Assembly (NCBI GenBank): GCA_964614415.1
Contig: CAZTLE010000050.1
Coordinates: forward strand, 1-22,489
Origin: CAZTLE01 sp964614415
GTDB lineage: Bacteria > Bacteroidota > Bacteroidia > Flavobacteriales > Flavobacteriaceae
DNA: 22,489 bases
Reading direction: 5' to 3'
Shown: positions 7,928 through 15,284 of the stretch, piece after piece
Position numbering within the stretch: the stretch's first letter is position 1
Layout of the letters: every line of letters starts with the position of its first letter
The notes under the pieces: model-generated
Told to the model about the DNA's origin: nothing
The model's input: only the letters and a program-made list of their open reading frames with translations
The model's database searches: none
Position numbers and translations under genes: made by a program

Positions 7928-9833
7928 ACAACACCTCCCCCATAATCGCCTCAACCACCTCGGGATTCAACAGGGTTGATGTGTCTCCTAGATTGGAAGT
8001 GTCTTTATGGGCAATCTTACGTAGGATACGCCGCATGATCTTACCCGAGCGGGTTTTTGGCAGGCCCGGGGTGAACTGGATCTTATCCAGCTTTGCGATG
8101 GGGCCAATACGCTCGGAGATTAACTGATTGATCTCCTTCCGCAGATTGTCGTGATTCCGGGTTTCGCCAACTTCTTTTAAGATCACATAGCCGTACAGGG
8201 CGTTTCCTTTAATGTCGTGCGGGAAGCCTACAATGGCACTTTCGGCCACGGCAGGGTGTTCGTTGACCGCATCTTCGATAGGGGCCGTGCCGAGGTTATG
8301 TCCTGAGACTATGATTACGTCGTCTACCCGGCCGGTAATACGGTAGTAACCCACGGCATCGCGCAGGGCGCCGTCACCCGTGAAGTATTTGTTTTCAAAA
8401 GCAGAGAAATAGGTATCTCGATAGCGTTCATGATTTCCCCAAATAGTGCGGGCCATCGAAGGCCAGGGAAACTTGATGCACAAGCGGCCGCTGACCTGAT
8501 TGCCGTCAATTTCGTTACCTTCTTCATCCATCAATGCCGGTTGAATACCGGGCATAGGTAATGTCGCAAAAGTTGGAATGGTAGGTGTAACAAACGGAAT
8601 GGGAGAGATGAGTATTCCCCCGGTTTCGGTTTGCCACCAGGTATCTACAATGGGACTTTGCTTCTTTCCAATATTATCATTGTACCAGTGCCAGGCTTCT
8701 TCATTGATAGGCTCACCTACGGTACCCAAAACTTTCAATGAAGACAAATCATACTTCTCCACAAAACCCAGTTTCTCCTTAGCGAGTGCACGGATGGCCG
8801 TTGGCGCCGTGTAAAACTGATTCACTTTGTGCTTCTCTACGATCTGCCAGAAACGGCCCCAATCGGGATAGGCGGGTACGCCTTCGTACATGAGGGTAGT
8901 GGCACCATTGGCAAGTGGGCCATAAACAATGTAGCTGTGTCCGGTGATCCAGCCTATGTCGGCCGTGCACCAATACACGTCATCTTCAGTATATTGAAAT
9001 ACGTTTTTAAACGTAAACCCGGTGTACACCATATAACCCCCGGTGGTGTGTAACATCCCTTTCGGCATACCGGTTGAACCTGAAGTGTACAGTATGAATA
9101 ACGGATCTTCAGCATCCATAATTTCCGGAGAACAATCGCCATAAGCATCTTGCATCAGAGGCTCCAACCAATGGTCGCGGCCTTTCTCCATATGAATATC
9201 CGATCCTACCCGCTTAGCGACCAATACGCTTTCCACGCAAGGGCAGTCCGTCAACGCCTCGTCCACGATCCCTTTAAGATCAATAGTCTTAGGGCCTCTA
9301 AAGGATCCGTCACTCGTGATCACCATTGTGCATTCACTATCGTTAATCCGGGTAGACAGAGCCGTTGAAGAGAATCCTGCAAATACTACGGAATGAATGG
9401 CACCAATCCGCGCACAGGCCAATACCGAAACGGCCAGCTCCGGGATCATAGGCAGGTAGATACATACTCTATCTCCTTTTTTGATGCCCATCTCCTGAAG
9501 GAGGTTCGCCATTTTGCACACCCGTTCATGTAATTCCCTGTACGTAATGTGCTGGGCTTCTTCGTCCGGATTGTTAGGTTCAAAGATGATGGCTGTTTTG
9601 TCGCCACGAATGTGGAGGTGACGATCCAAACAGTTTTCAGTAATATTCAGCTTCGCTCCTTCAAACCATTTCACTTCAGGCTTGGTGAAGTCCCAGGACA
9701 GCACATTGTCCCAGCGTTTACGCCACAGGAAATGCTCTTCAGCAATCTCTTCCCAAAAGGTTTCAGGATGATCCACTGATTTGCGATATACATGAAAATA
9801 CTCTTCGAGAGATTTGATATGATAGTTGCTCAT
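7926..9833 (-). CDS. acs: Acetyl-CoA synthetase (AMP-forming acetate--CoA ligase)
   Basis: 635 residues, close to the usual ~640-650 of bacterial Acs. It makes acetyl-CoA from acetate, ATP and CoA through acetyl-AMP in the cytoplasm. Seen: the N-terminal ACAS-type segment (EEYFHVYRKSV, HFLWRKRWDNVLSWDF), the ATP loop YTSGSTGMPKG at 249-259, YWCTADIGWITGHSY after it, the acyl-pocket motif DTWWQTETGG near 397-406 (W400 is the Trp that limits the pocket to acetate in known Acs), YFTGDGA with the hinge GRVDDVIIVSGHNLGTAPIE, and the C-terminal TRSGKIMRR with K598, the lysine whose acetylation switches Acs off in other bacteria. The start ATG at 9833 gives the standard N-terminus. It lies 40 bases downstream of a small membrane protein gene on the same strand. 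A carboxylate-type symporter operon lies about 6 kb away. Very sure. Confidence 0.97.
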   Translation of the reverse strand: MSNYHIKSLEEYFHVYRKSVDHPETFWEEIAEEHFLWRKRWDNVLSWDFTKPEVKWFEGAKLNITENCLDRHLHIRGDKTAIIFEPNNPDEEAQHITYRELHERVCKMANLLQEMGIKKGDRVCIYLPMIPELAVSVLACARIGAIHSVVFAGFSSTALSTRINDSECTMVITSDGSFRGPKTIDLKGIVDEALTDCPCVESVLVAKRVGSDIHMEKGRDHWLEPLMQDAYGDCSPEIMDAEDPLFILYTSGSTGMPKGMLHTTGGYMVYTGFTFKNVFQYTEDDVYWCTADIGWITGHSYIVYGPLANGATTLMYEGVPAYPDWGRFWQIVEKHKVNQFYTAPTAIRALAKEKLGFVEKYDLSSLKVLGTVGEPINEEAWHWYNDNIGKKQSPIVDTWWQTETGGILISPIPFVTPTIPTFATLPMPGIQPALMDEEGNEIDGNQVSGRLCIKFPWPSMARTIWGNHERYRDTYFSAFENKYFTGDGALRDAVGYYRITGRVDDVIIVSGHNLGTAPIEDAVNEHPAVAESAIVGFPHDIKGNALYGYVILKEVGETRNHDNLRKEINQLISERIGPIAKLDKIQFTPGLPKTRSGKIMRRILRKIAHKDTSNLGDTSTLLNPEVVEAIMGEVL

Positions 9834-9863
9834 AGTTCAGAAGAAAAAAGCGAAATTCAGAAC

Positions 9864-9885
9864 GTCCAAGATACTAATTTTGGAC
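9864..9885. promoter_or_regulatory. Inverted repeat upstream of acs
   Basis: GTCCAA (9864-9869) and TTGGAC (9880-9885) form a perfect 6-bp dyad with a 10-base spacer, 31-52 bases before the acs ATG and over the stop codon of the preceding gene. It could be an operator for acs or a short hairpin between two co-transcribed genes. No full TAnnTTTG box is present; the nearest is TATCTTGG inside the dyad on the - strand. Confidence 0.35.
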
Positions 9886-10245
9886 ATCACGCTCACGGGC
9901 TTTTTTCCGGAGATAGGCACTGGCTACAAAGAAGAATCCCAGGGTGATTATGATTAGACATAATACCAGGGTCACTATAAAGAAGTTGGGTCCGCTGAAA
10001 TTGAAATAGTAGAGCATGGCAAATCCAAGGATAAGAACCGCTGTTCCACCCAACACCTCGTTTTTCCAGGCCCATAGTGAGGCAAGAAGAAGTGCCAGCC
10101 AGGGCAGTGCGTTCGGGCTGTTCTTCCAGATCCCCACCTCTTCGGCACCGGAGAACAGGGCAAAGACAATAACTAATACACTGATAATCAATGTTCCGAA
10201 ACGGGCGATCATTCGAAACCAATGTGCTGCTCTGGGAACTTTCAT
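9874..10245 (-). CDS. Small four-helix membrane protein of unknown function
   Basis: 123 residues from the ATG at 10245. A TTG at 10263 would add six residues, but it lies about where a transcript from the GAAAGGTA box at 10268-10275 would begin, so the ATG is preferred. Four hydrophobic segments are visible at about residues 16-33, 46-60, 63-81 and 86-111. An amphipathic N-terminus (HWFRMIARFG) comes first and a charged cytoplasmic-type tail (RKKARERDVQN) last. After helix 1 come GAEE and GIWKN. It has the look of the small conserved four-helix proteins common in Bacteroidota, but I do not recognise a function. It sits 40 bases upstream of acs on the same strand and may be co-transcribed. 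Confidence 0.7.
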   Translation of the reverse strand: MKVPRAAHWFRMIARFGTLIISVLVIVFALFSGAEEVGIWKNSPNALPWLALLLASLWAWKNEVLGGTAVLILGFAMLYYFNFSGPNFFIVTLVLCLIIITLGFFFVASAYLRKKARERDVQN

Positions 10246-10267
10246 AGGAATTTGGTTCTTCAATTAA

Positions 10268-10275
10268 GAAAGGTA
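10268..10275 (-). promoter_or_regulatory. Possible -7 box for the membrane-protein/acs unit
   Basis: On the - strand this reads TACCTTTC, 7 of 8 to the Bacteroidota TAnnTTTG box, 23 bases before the ATG at 10245. No good TTTG is found 19-23 bases upstream, so the assignment is weak. Confidence 0.3.
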
Positions 10276-10343
10276 CACCCATTTAACAGCATGGAAAATG
10301 ATGAAAATCAGTTGAATCTTCATTTATGGGAGAAGCAAGGGTT

Positions 10344-11006
10344 TTACCTGCAAGCATCAATATTATCAAGTACCTCCTGGTAATCGGAAAGCAGTTGTTC
10401 CGAAATCTGTTTTTCGAATTCGAGTATGCTGATGATCTCTCTCAGTTTTCGTTGCTTAAGGGCCTCCGCAGCCTTGTCGAGTTCTTTCTGAACCCGCCGC
10501 TGTAGCAAATAAACACCTTCGAGCCCGTACAGGCATTCATAATCGAATTCCCTGGCAATATTAGTGGAACGTGTTGTTTCCCAGGCGATTTCAGTCAGCT
10601 CCGGAAGCTCCAGTTGTATAAATGTTCCCCCTTGATATTTATAAATGCCATCGCCTACTTCGGCCGAATCCGTGATTCGGAAAAATCTGGGATATTTCTT
10701 CTGAAGTTCAGCCATCTCATGGGGTAGGGCGACAGCTTCGGAAGGAGTATCGGTATAGTACTTTTTATAGGTGGCAAAAGCTTCAAGCACCAGATCATTT
10801 TTTTCCTCGGTGAACTGTAGCTCTTCAAGATTGCTTTCCACTTCCTCTTTTATTTTGGCAATGGCCACGCTCTTTTGTTCCCGGGCATTTCGCGAAGTGT
10901 TCCAATCGTTAAACCAAATAGCGAGGTTGATTCCAATGAAAATGAGCAGGATCTCTCCGATGATGTATTTCCAGTTAAAGTTTTTTCCCAGTCTGAAAAA
11001 TCGCAT
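10344..11006 (-). CDS. DUF6090-family single-pass membrane protein
   Basis: 220 residues from the ATG at 11006. This start was chosen over the ATG at 11048 because the family begins with short M-x-F-F-R motifs, and here MRFFRLGKNFNWKYIIGEILLI starts at that codon. The hallmark is the N-terminal helix YIIGEILLIFIGINLAIW followed at once by FNDWNTSRN, matching the GEI-x(10)-ALQINNWNE pattern of the DUF6090 family that is widespread in Flavobacteriia. The remainder is helical and charged (KIKEEVESNLEEL, RRVQKELDKAAEALKQRKLREI), so probably one membrane anchor with an extracytoplasmic helical domain. The role of the family is unknown. It diverges from the TPR-HTH regulator gene; the two share a 94-base intergenic region with an inverted repeat. 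Confidence 0.8.
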   Translation of the reverse strand: MRFFRLGKNFNWKYIIGEILLIFIGINLAIWFNDWNTSRNAREQKSVAIAKIKEEVESNLEELQFTEEKNDLVLEAFATYKKYYTDTPSEAVALPHEMAELQKKYPRFFRITDSAEVGDGIYKYQGGTFIQLELPELTEIAWETTRSTNIAREFDYECLYGLEGVYLLQRRVQKELDKAAEALKQRKLREIISILEFEKQISEQLLSDYQEVLDNIDACR

Positions 11007-11026
11007 AGCAAGGCATTTAGCAGATT

Positions 11027-11056
11027 TAAAGGTAAAAAATCCGGTCAAATCCGGAT
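11027..11056. promoter_or_regulatory. Divergent control region with dyad ATCCGG-N6-CCGGAT
   Basis: In the 94 bases between the DUF6090 gene (-) and the regulator gene (+) stands a perfect inverted repeat, ATCCGG (11039-11044) and CCGGAT (11051-11056). Directly next to it, TAAAGGTA at 11027-11034 reads TACCTTTA on the - strand, 7 of 8 to the TAnnTTTG box and 21 bases before the DUF6090 start. For the + strand only a weak TACATTTA lies near 11071. The dyad is a plausible operator, perhaps for the adjacent regulator; this is inferred. Confidence 0.4.
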
Positions 11057-11100
11057 ACGTAAATTAGTAGTACATTTAGGATTCTGAAAATTAGCCGACT

Positions 11101-12951
11101 ATGCGCGCCATCCTCGTCCTTTCCATAGCTCTGTTCATGAGTCCTACTTTGTTATCTCAGAATAAAACCGAAATAGACAGCCTGCTCACTGTATATGAAA
11201 AGCAAGCGGAGGACACTTCCAAAGTACGCACATTAAATGCCATTGTAAAGTACTATATGTATCGCGACGGGGCAACAGCAAAAGAATACGCGACCAGGGA
11301 GCTAGCCCTGGCGACGAAGCTAAACGATATCAAAGGGCGGTCGGCGGCCCACTATCAATTCGGATCGATCTATTTAAGTTTGAGTAAAGAGGATTCCTGC
11401 CGTTATCACTACGAAACGGCTCTGGATTTTGGAAGGGAAACCGGCGAACACGTATTGATCTCGCAGGCCATGAATGGTTTGGGAACCCTCGAGTTCAACC
11501 TTGGGAACTACGATGCCGCGGCGCTAATCAATAATGAGAATAGAGTGTTGAATGAAGCAGCCGGGGACACCATGGGGATAGCCCTCAACTATGAATTTGA
11601 TGCCAGGGTGAATCAAAATAAGGGCTTTTATACAATTGCTTTGGATAAACTGGTTATCGCTAATGAGCTGTACGAGCAATTAGGGGCGGAGATTCGACAG
11701 GGCGATGCGATGAAATTAATGGGGACCCTGGAGATGAATTTTGGCGATCTCGATAATGCCATAAAATACATTGAGGAAGCCCTGGTGATCTACCAAAAAC
11801 ATGAAGACGTGCTGTATGAAGCTGAGGTGCTAAATGACCTGGGGTCTGTGTATCTCATGAAAGAAGCCTACGATACGGCTTCCGATTATTTGAACCAGTC
11901 TTTGGAACTATGCAGGAAGTTAGATTCAAAGTACATTGCCATATCTGTCTTACACAATTTGGGAGATATTGCGATTATAAAGAAGGAATACGGAGCAGCC
12001 AGTCAATATTTGGAAGAGAGTTTAGCGATGTCTCAAGAGATCAAATCGGGACGAAAGGTGGCCATATCTCAAAGAAGACTGGCAAACCTTTATAATAAGA
12101 CCAATCGTCCGGATAAGGCGATTGAAATTCTAGAGCCTTCCATTGCATACGGCATTCAAAACAACAATGCCTCCGTTCTACAAAATGCGTGGCTAGCCAG
12201 AAGCAATTCCTATAAGATGCAAGGGAATTATCAGAGTGCACTTGTGGATTATAGAAAGGCCGCGAAGATTCAAGATTCACTATTTGATGTGGAACGTTCC
12301 CGGCAGGCGGAGGAGATGCGGGCACAGTTTGATTTGGAACGCAAGGAAGATCAGTTGGCACTGCAGGAAAATGAGATTGCCATGCTGGAACAACAAGAAA
12401 CCATTAGTAGCCAGCAGCGGTTGTTGTTGATACTTGGATTGATTTCGGTATTGATAGCTTCCGGGTTAGGTTTCTATTCGTTCCGTCAAAAAATGAAGCG
12501 CAATAAAGCTGAAAAAATGAAGGTGGATGCCGAATTGGAATTTAAGAAAAAGGAACTGACTACCCATGCGCTGCATCTGGCTAAGAAGAATGAAGTATTG
12601 TTGAGTTTGAAGGAGAAAGTCGAAAACCCGGCAGGCGAGAATGTGAATTATAGAGATGTCCTAAATACGATCAATTTTGATTTGAAAGACGAACAAAACT
12701 GGAAACACTTTACGCAGTACTTCGAGCAGGTCCACAAGGATTTCAGTAAAGAAGTGCAGCAGCGCTATCCTGATATTACCCTAAGCGAATTGCGATTGAT
12801 GGCCTTGCTGAAAATGAATCTTACTTCCAAAGAGATTGCCAGTATGCTCAATATTACGTCAGACGGTGTGAAAAAAGCACGTCAACGTTTGCGTAAAAAG
12901 ATGCAATTAACGCCAGAAGATTCTCTGGAAGCCACGGTAATGAGTATCTAG
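11101..12951 (+). CDS. Membrane-spanning TPR regulator with C-terminal LuxR-like HTH
   Basis: 616 residues. Signal peptide/N-terminal helix (MRAILVLSIALFMSPTLLSQ); about eight TPR units from ~residue 75 to 395 (for example SAAHYQFGSIYLSLSKED, AMNGLGTLEFNLGNYDAA, VLNDLGSVYLMKEAYDTA, VLHNLGDIAIIKKEYGAA); a Gln/Glu-rich coiled coil; a transmembrane helix at ~441-460 (LLLILGLISVLIASGLGFYS); a basic cytoplasmic coiled coil; and a LuxR/GerE-like helix-turn-helix at ~561-604 (LSELRLMALL, NLTSKEIASMLNITSDGVKKARQRLRKK). The TPRs would be in the periplasm and the DNA-binding end in the cytoplasm, making a one-protein transmembrane sensor-regulator, a type frequent in Bacteroidota. Its ligand is unknown. 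Likely targets are its own divergent region and the lipoprotein gene downstream, whose promoter carries tandem 11-bp sites. Confidence 0.87.
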   Translation: MRAILVLSIALFMSPTLLSQNKTEIDSLLTVYEKQAEDTSKVRTLNAIVKYYMYRDGATAKEYATRELALATKLNDIKGRSAAHYQFGSIYLSLSKEDSCRYHYETALDFGRETGEHVLISQAMNGLGTLEFNLGNYDAAALINNENRVLNEAAGDTMGIALNYEFDARVNQNKGFYTIALDKLVIANELYEQLGAEIRQGDAMKLMGTLEMNFGDLDNAIKYIEEALVIYQKHEDVLYEAEVLNDLGSVYLMKEAYDTASDYLNQSLELCRKLDSKYIAISVLHNLGDIAIIKKEYGAASQYLEESLAMSQEIKSGRKVAISQRRLANLYNKTNRPDKAIEILEPSIAYGIQNNNASVLQNAWLARSNSYKMQGNYQSALVDYRKAAKIQDSLFDVERSRQAEEMRAQFDLERKEDQLALQENEIAMLEQQETISSQQRLLLILGLISVLIASGLGFYSFRQKMKRNKAEKMKVDAELEFKKKELTTHALHLAKKNEVLLSLKEKVENPAGENVNYRDVLNTINFDLKDEQNWKHFTQYFEQVHKDFSKEVQQRYPDITLSELRLMALLKMNLTSKEIASMLNITSDGVKKARQRLRKKMQLTPEDSLEATVMSI

Positions 12952-12981
12952 GAACCCCTTATTTTACTGATAGTTTCAGGC

Positions 12982-13003
12982 TGTACCCCCTTTGTACCCC
13001 CTC
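12982..13003 (+). promoter_or_regulatory. Tandem 11-bp repeat TGTACCCCCTY, probable operator
   Basis: TGTACCCCCTT (12982-12992) is followed without a gap by TGTACCCCCTC (12993-13003). The period is 11 bp, one helical turn, and the array ends 4 bases before the -33 element at 13008. Two head-to-tail half sites on one face of the helix just upstream of a promoter fit activator binding. The nearest candidate is the TPR-HTH regulator encoded immediately upstream. The repeat is seen; the binding protein is inferred. Confidence 0.55.
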
Positions 13004-13007
13004 GAAT

Positions 13008-13039
13008 TTTGGAGTTCTTTTTTTACGCCAATAGGTTTG
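13008..13039 (+). promoter_or_regulatory. Consensus Bacteroidota promoter of the cadherin-like lipoprotein gene
   Basis: TTTG at 13008-13011, a 20-base spacer, then TAGGTTTG at 13032-13039. This is a full match to the Bacteroidota primary-sigma consensus TTTG-N(19-21)-TAnnTTTG. Transcription would begin around 13046, giving a leader of about 100 bases before the ATG at 13148. Confidence 0.75.
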
Positions 13040-13147
13040 TGGTGTCATTAGTTTGACAACCATTGTTTTGTGGCATACTGCACGGCGAAGAGCTGCAGAT
13101 CTTTCCCCGCAGTTTGCACAGAACATAGTAAAACCACAAAACCCATT

Positions 13148-14086
13148 ATGATGAAAAATTCAGTAAAATCATTAGTAATTCTTTTTGCCCTATGCCTGCT
13201 TGTGGTCGTTTCCTGCAGTAAAGAAGATTCACCACCACCGCAATTAACGGCAGCAGATTTCACCACCACGATTGAAGAAAATCCCCAACAGGGAGATGTT
13301 CTTGGAACGGTAGTCGCCAGTGCATCCGAAGGCGTCACTTTTTCGATTGCCAATAGTGATCCTCAAGGAGCTTTTGCGGTAAATGCAACCACCGGAGAAG
13401 TAACTGTGGCCGATGCCTCCCTATTCGATTTTGAAACCAGGACCAGCGCTACTGCCAACGTTAGCGTGGAGAACGGTACTCAGCAAAGCTTTGCCAGTGT
13501 ATTTGTGACCATCACGAATGCTGATGATATTCTAACGCTTCTCACCACCTCACGTCAAGCGTATATGGATGAAACTTCAGGCTGGGTTCAAATTACCGAA
13601 GCCGAATACAACTTGCTCGCCGAACGCATGGCTGATATCTTTAAAGTAGGTGTTTCCGACTTTGACTACGGTCCAAAGGATGGAGACTTTATATCTAATA
13701 TCACGATTTCGAATTCAACGAATATCACCATCCCGTTTGGCAGCTATTTCTTCGCTTTCAGGTATACGGCCTCAGAAAACGTGCCGGAGGGTCAGGTGCG
13801 GCCTAAGATCAGTAACTCAGGTCCCATAACAGGATTCACGGGACAGGGACCACTCCCGCCTCATGAAGAAGGGGATGTGTTCTTTGTGAAAAAAGGACAG
13901 AATGAACAAACGACTGCTGGTCAGGCATATTTAGCATTGTACACGCCCTACCAATCCGGCTGGGTGGAGAACACCTCGAATACCCTATACTATCGTGTTG
14001 GCAACGGCAGTGATTTACCGTTGACGACAACACCCTTTCAAGCCCTTCAGCAAGGGTTAACGACTACCCTTAAGCAGTGGGATTAG
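13148..14086 (+). CDS. Surface lipoprotein with a cadherin-like domain
   Basis: 312 residues from the ATG at 13148 (the next codon, 13151, is also ATG). Upstream in-frame codons from 13070 lie inside the promoter leader and are rejected. A lipobox VVSC puts the lipid anchor on Cys23, followed by SKED, which fits the K-(D/E)2 lipoprotein export signal that sends Bacteroidota lipoproteins to the cell surface. Residues ~35-128 look like a cadherin repeat: TIEENPQQGDVLGTV, then FSIANSDPQGAFAVNATTGEVTV, DFET and FVTITNADD, with Asp/Glu residues typical of calcium sites. The C-terminal ~185 residues (from LLTTSRQAYMDETSGW) match nothing I know. It is preceded by its own strong promoter and tandem sites, with the TPR-HTH regulator gene upstream. 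Calcium-dependent adhesion is possible but unproven. Confidence 0.8.
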   Translation: MMKNSVKSLVILFALCLLVVVSCSKEDSPPPQLTAADFTTTIEENPQQGDVLGTVVASASEGVTFSIANSDPQGAFAVNATTGEVTVADASLFDFETRTSATANVSVENGTQQSFASVFVTITNADDILTLLTTSRQAYMDETSGWVQITEAEYNLLAERMADIFKVGVSDFDYGPKDGDFISNITISNSTNITIPFGSYFFAFRYTASENVPEGQVRPKISNSGPITGFTGQGPLPPHEEGDVFFVKKGQNEQTTAGQAYLALYTPYQSGWVENTSNTLYYRVGNGSDLPLTTTPFQALQQGLTTTLKQWD

Positions 14087-14100
14087 CCACAGATGTTTCA

Positions 14101-14131
14101 AAAAAACCCGCAAGAAGATTGCGGGTTTTTT
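14101..14131. terminator. Bidirectional terminator between convergent genes
   Basis: AAAAAACCCGCAA (14101-14113) pairs perfectly with TTGCGGGTTTTTT (14119-14131) around a 5-base loop. The A-run and T-run make it a working intrinsic terminator in both directions: for the cadherin-like lipoprotein gene (+) and for the VOC gene (-), whose stop lies 5 bases away. Confidence 0.93.
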
Positions 14132-14135
14132 ATTT

Positions 14136-14507
14136 CTATATACCCTTTCCGAAGGAAAGAATATGTCCGTCGGGATCTTTGATATCGAAGTCTCGCATCC
14201 CGTAGTCGCGGTCTCCTATATCAGTTAAAAAGGAGACGCCTTTGGCCTTTAATTCGGAATACACCGCGTCCACATCATATGGAAAAATGTACAATGCCGT
14301 ATGTCCCGAAGTGGTCACTGTTCCATCTGAAAGGGACAGATGAATGCTAATGTCATCACGCTTTAGCACGGCGTACGATACAGGGTCTTCCCAGGCAAAG
14401 GTGACTTCAAACCCCAGTTGATCACGGTAAAAAACAAGAGAGCGCTCCATATCCGAAACAGGGAATATCGTGGCGCTGTGCGAAAGAGCAGTATTCGGTT
14501 TATTCAT
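14136..14507 (-). CDS. VOC-family (glyoxalase/bleomycin-resistance fold) protein
   Basis: 123 residues from the ATG at 14507. The longer start at 14534 would lie well inside the upstream gene and adds a tail not typical of the family. It has the two beta-alpha-beta-beta-beta modules of the VOC fold: HSATIFPVSDMERSLVFYRDQLGFEVTF first, then HTALYIFPYDVDAVYSELKAKGV and the closing DPDGHILSFGKG. The pattern is like small bleomycin-resistance/dioxygenase-type VOC proteins; substrate and metal cannot be read from sequence. The ATG lies 8 bases inside the end of the upstream acetyltransferase gene, so the two are translationally coupled. The terminator at 14101-14131 ends the unit. Confidence 0.85.
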   Translation of the reverse strand: MNKPNTALSHSATIFPVSDMERSLVFYRDQLGFEVTFAWEDPVSYAVLKRDDISIHLSLSDGTVTTSGHTALYIFPYDVDAVYSELKAKGVSFLTDIGDRDYGMRDFDIKDPDGHILSFGKGI

Positions 14508-15024
14508 ATAACTTCTGATATTCTTTTCTGTCAATTTTATAGTACAGGGAGTCTACAATACCCTTGCAGGCATCCTCTTTCCAAAAAGTCATGCCTATTT
14601 TCTCCAATACCCGTACCGAAGCCGGGTTTTCACGAGCAACACGCCCTATGATCTCGTCCATTCCAAGTGCCAGGAACCCATAGCCTAAAGAGGCCAGAGC
14701 CGATTCGGTCGCATAGCCTTTTCCCCAGTCTTTTCGGAAGAAGCGATACCCCAGATCGATGAGGTTTTGTTCGTTGAGCTTAAGCCCGCACCAGCCTACA
14801 AACTCACCGGATTCCTTCACTATAACAGCCCACCGGCCATATCCGTTACGATCGTAATCGGGATAATTCCTAAGAAACTCCGCAACCTGTGCTTCCGATT
14901 CGAACGGAGGATCCCCGGTCCAACGAATCACTTCTGGGTCTGAGTTGAGTTCGAACATGGCTTTTGCATCGGAGACTTCAAGTTCGCGCAGTAGCAGCCG
15001 TTCGGTTTCGAGGATTTTGTTCAT
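14500..15024 (-). CDS. GNAT N-acetyltransferase, RimJ/RimL type
   Basis: 174 residues, the usual length. The start TERLLLRELEVSDAKAMFELNSDPEVIRW is the hallmark of the RimJ/RimL-like group (Acetyltransf_3). The acetyl-CoA pyrophosphate loop is GKGYATESAL (R/Q-x-x-G-x-A motif, here KDWGKGYA), followed by NPASVRVLEKIGM, also typical. It transfers acetyl from acetyl-CoA to an amine; the acceptor is unknown. It is first gene of a two-gene unit with the VOC protein (8-base overlap). Just upstream begins a 560-base repeat-rich region in which I find no clear promoter box. Confidence 0.9.
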   Translation of the reverse strand: MNKILETERLLLRELEVSDAKAMFELNSDPEVIRWTGDPPFESEAQVAEFLRNYPDYDRNGYGRWAVIVKESGEFVGWCGLKLNEQNLIDLGYRFFRKDWGKGYATESALASLGYGFLALGMDEIIGRVARENPASVRVLEKIGMTFWKEDACKGIVDSLYYKIDRKEYQKLYE

Positions 15025-15106
15025 TGTTAGTGGGTAGAGGTTAGTTGTTGGTATTGAGATATTTGTTTAATTGTTGAACCGTGTAATCGGTTAATCGTTG
15101 AATTGG

Positions 15107-15250
15107 TTAATCGTGTAATCGTGCAATTTTCAAATTAATTGGTTCTTAGTCTCTGCGAGCTCAGTACTTCACTGAGAGAAGCAGACTGCCTCTTTAATGG
15201 ACAGTTTGCCACGTCGTTTCACTCCTCGCAAAAGACGTCGTTTAGTATTG
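15107..15250 (+). repeat. 144-bp direct repeat, copy 1, with potential RNA-like fold
   Basis: Identical in length to copy 2 exactly 178 bases downstream, with 7 substitutions and no gaps (95% identity). A fold of three stems is visible. Stem 1 is nested: TCTGC (15152-15156) with GCAGA (15181-15185), outside CTCAGT (15160-15165) with ACTGAG (15171-15176). Stem 2 is CTGCC (15186-15190) with GGaCAG (15199-15204). Stem 3 is ACGTC (15211-15215) with GACGT (15234-15238), plus TTT/AAA. Could be a REP-like mobile repeat, a DNA hairpin site or a small structured RNA; the strand is arbitrary. Confidence 0.85.
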
Positions 15251-15284
15251 CGTATTTAGTATTGAGGTTTTTTTGTTTATCTGT

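Noticed and set aside
12041..12361. 106-codon open frame on the - strand across the TPR regulator
   Set aside because: It lies fully inside a well-supported gene, and its Pro/Cys-rich translation resembles no domain.
13070..13147. Longer start (ATG at 13070) for the cadherin-like lipoprotein
   Set aside because: The extra residues are Cys-rich and unlike a signal peptide, and the region is the promoter leader; MMKNSVKS at 13148 gives a clean lipoprotein signal.
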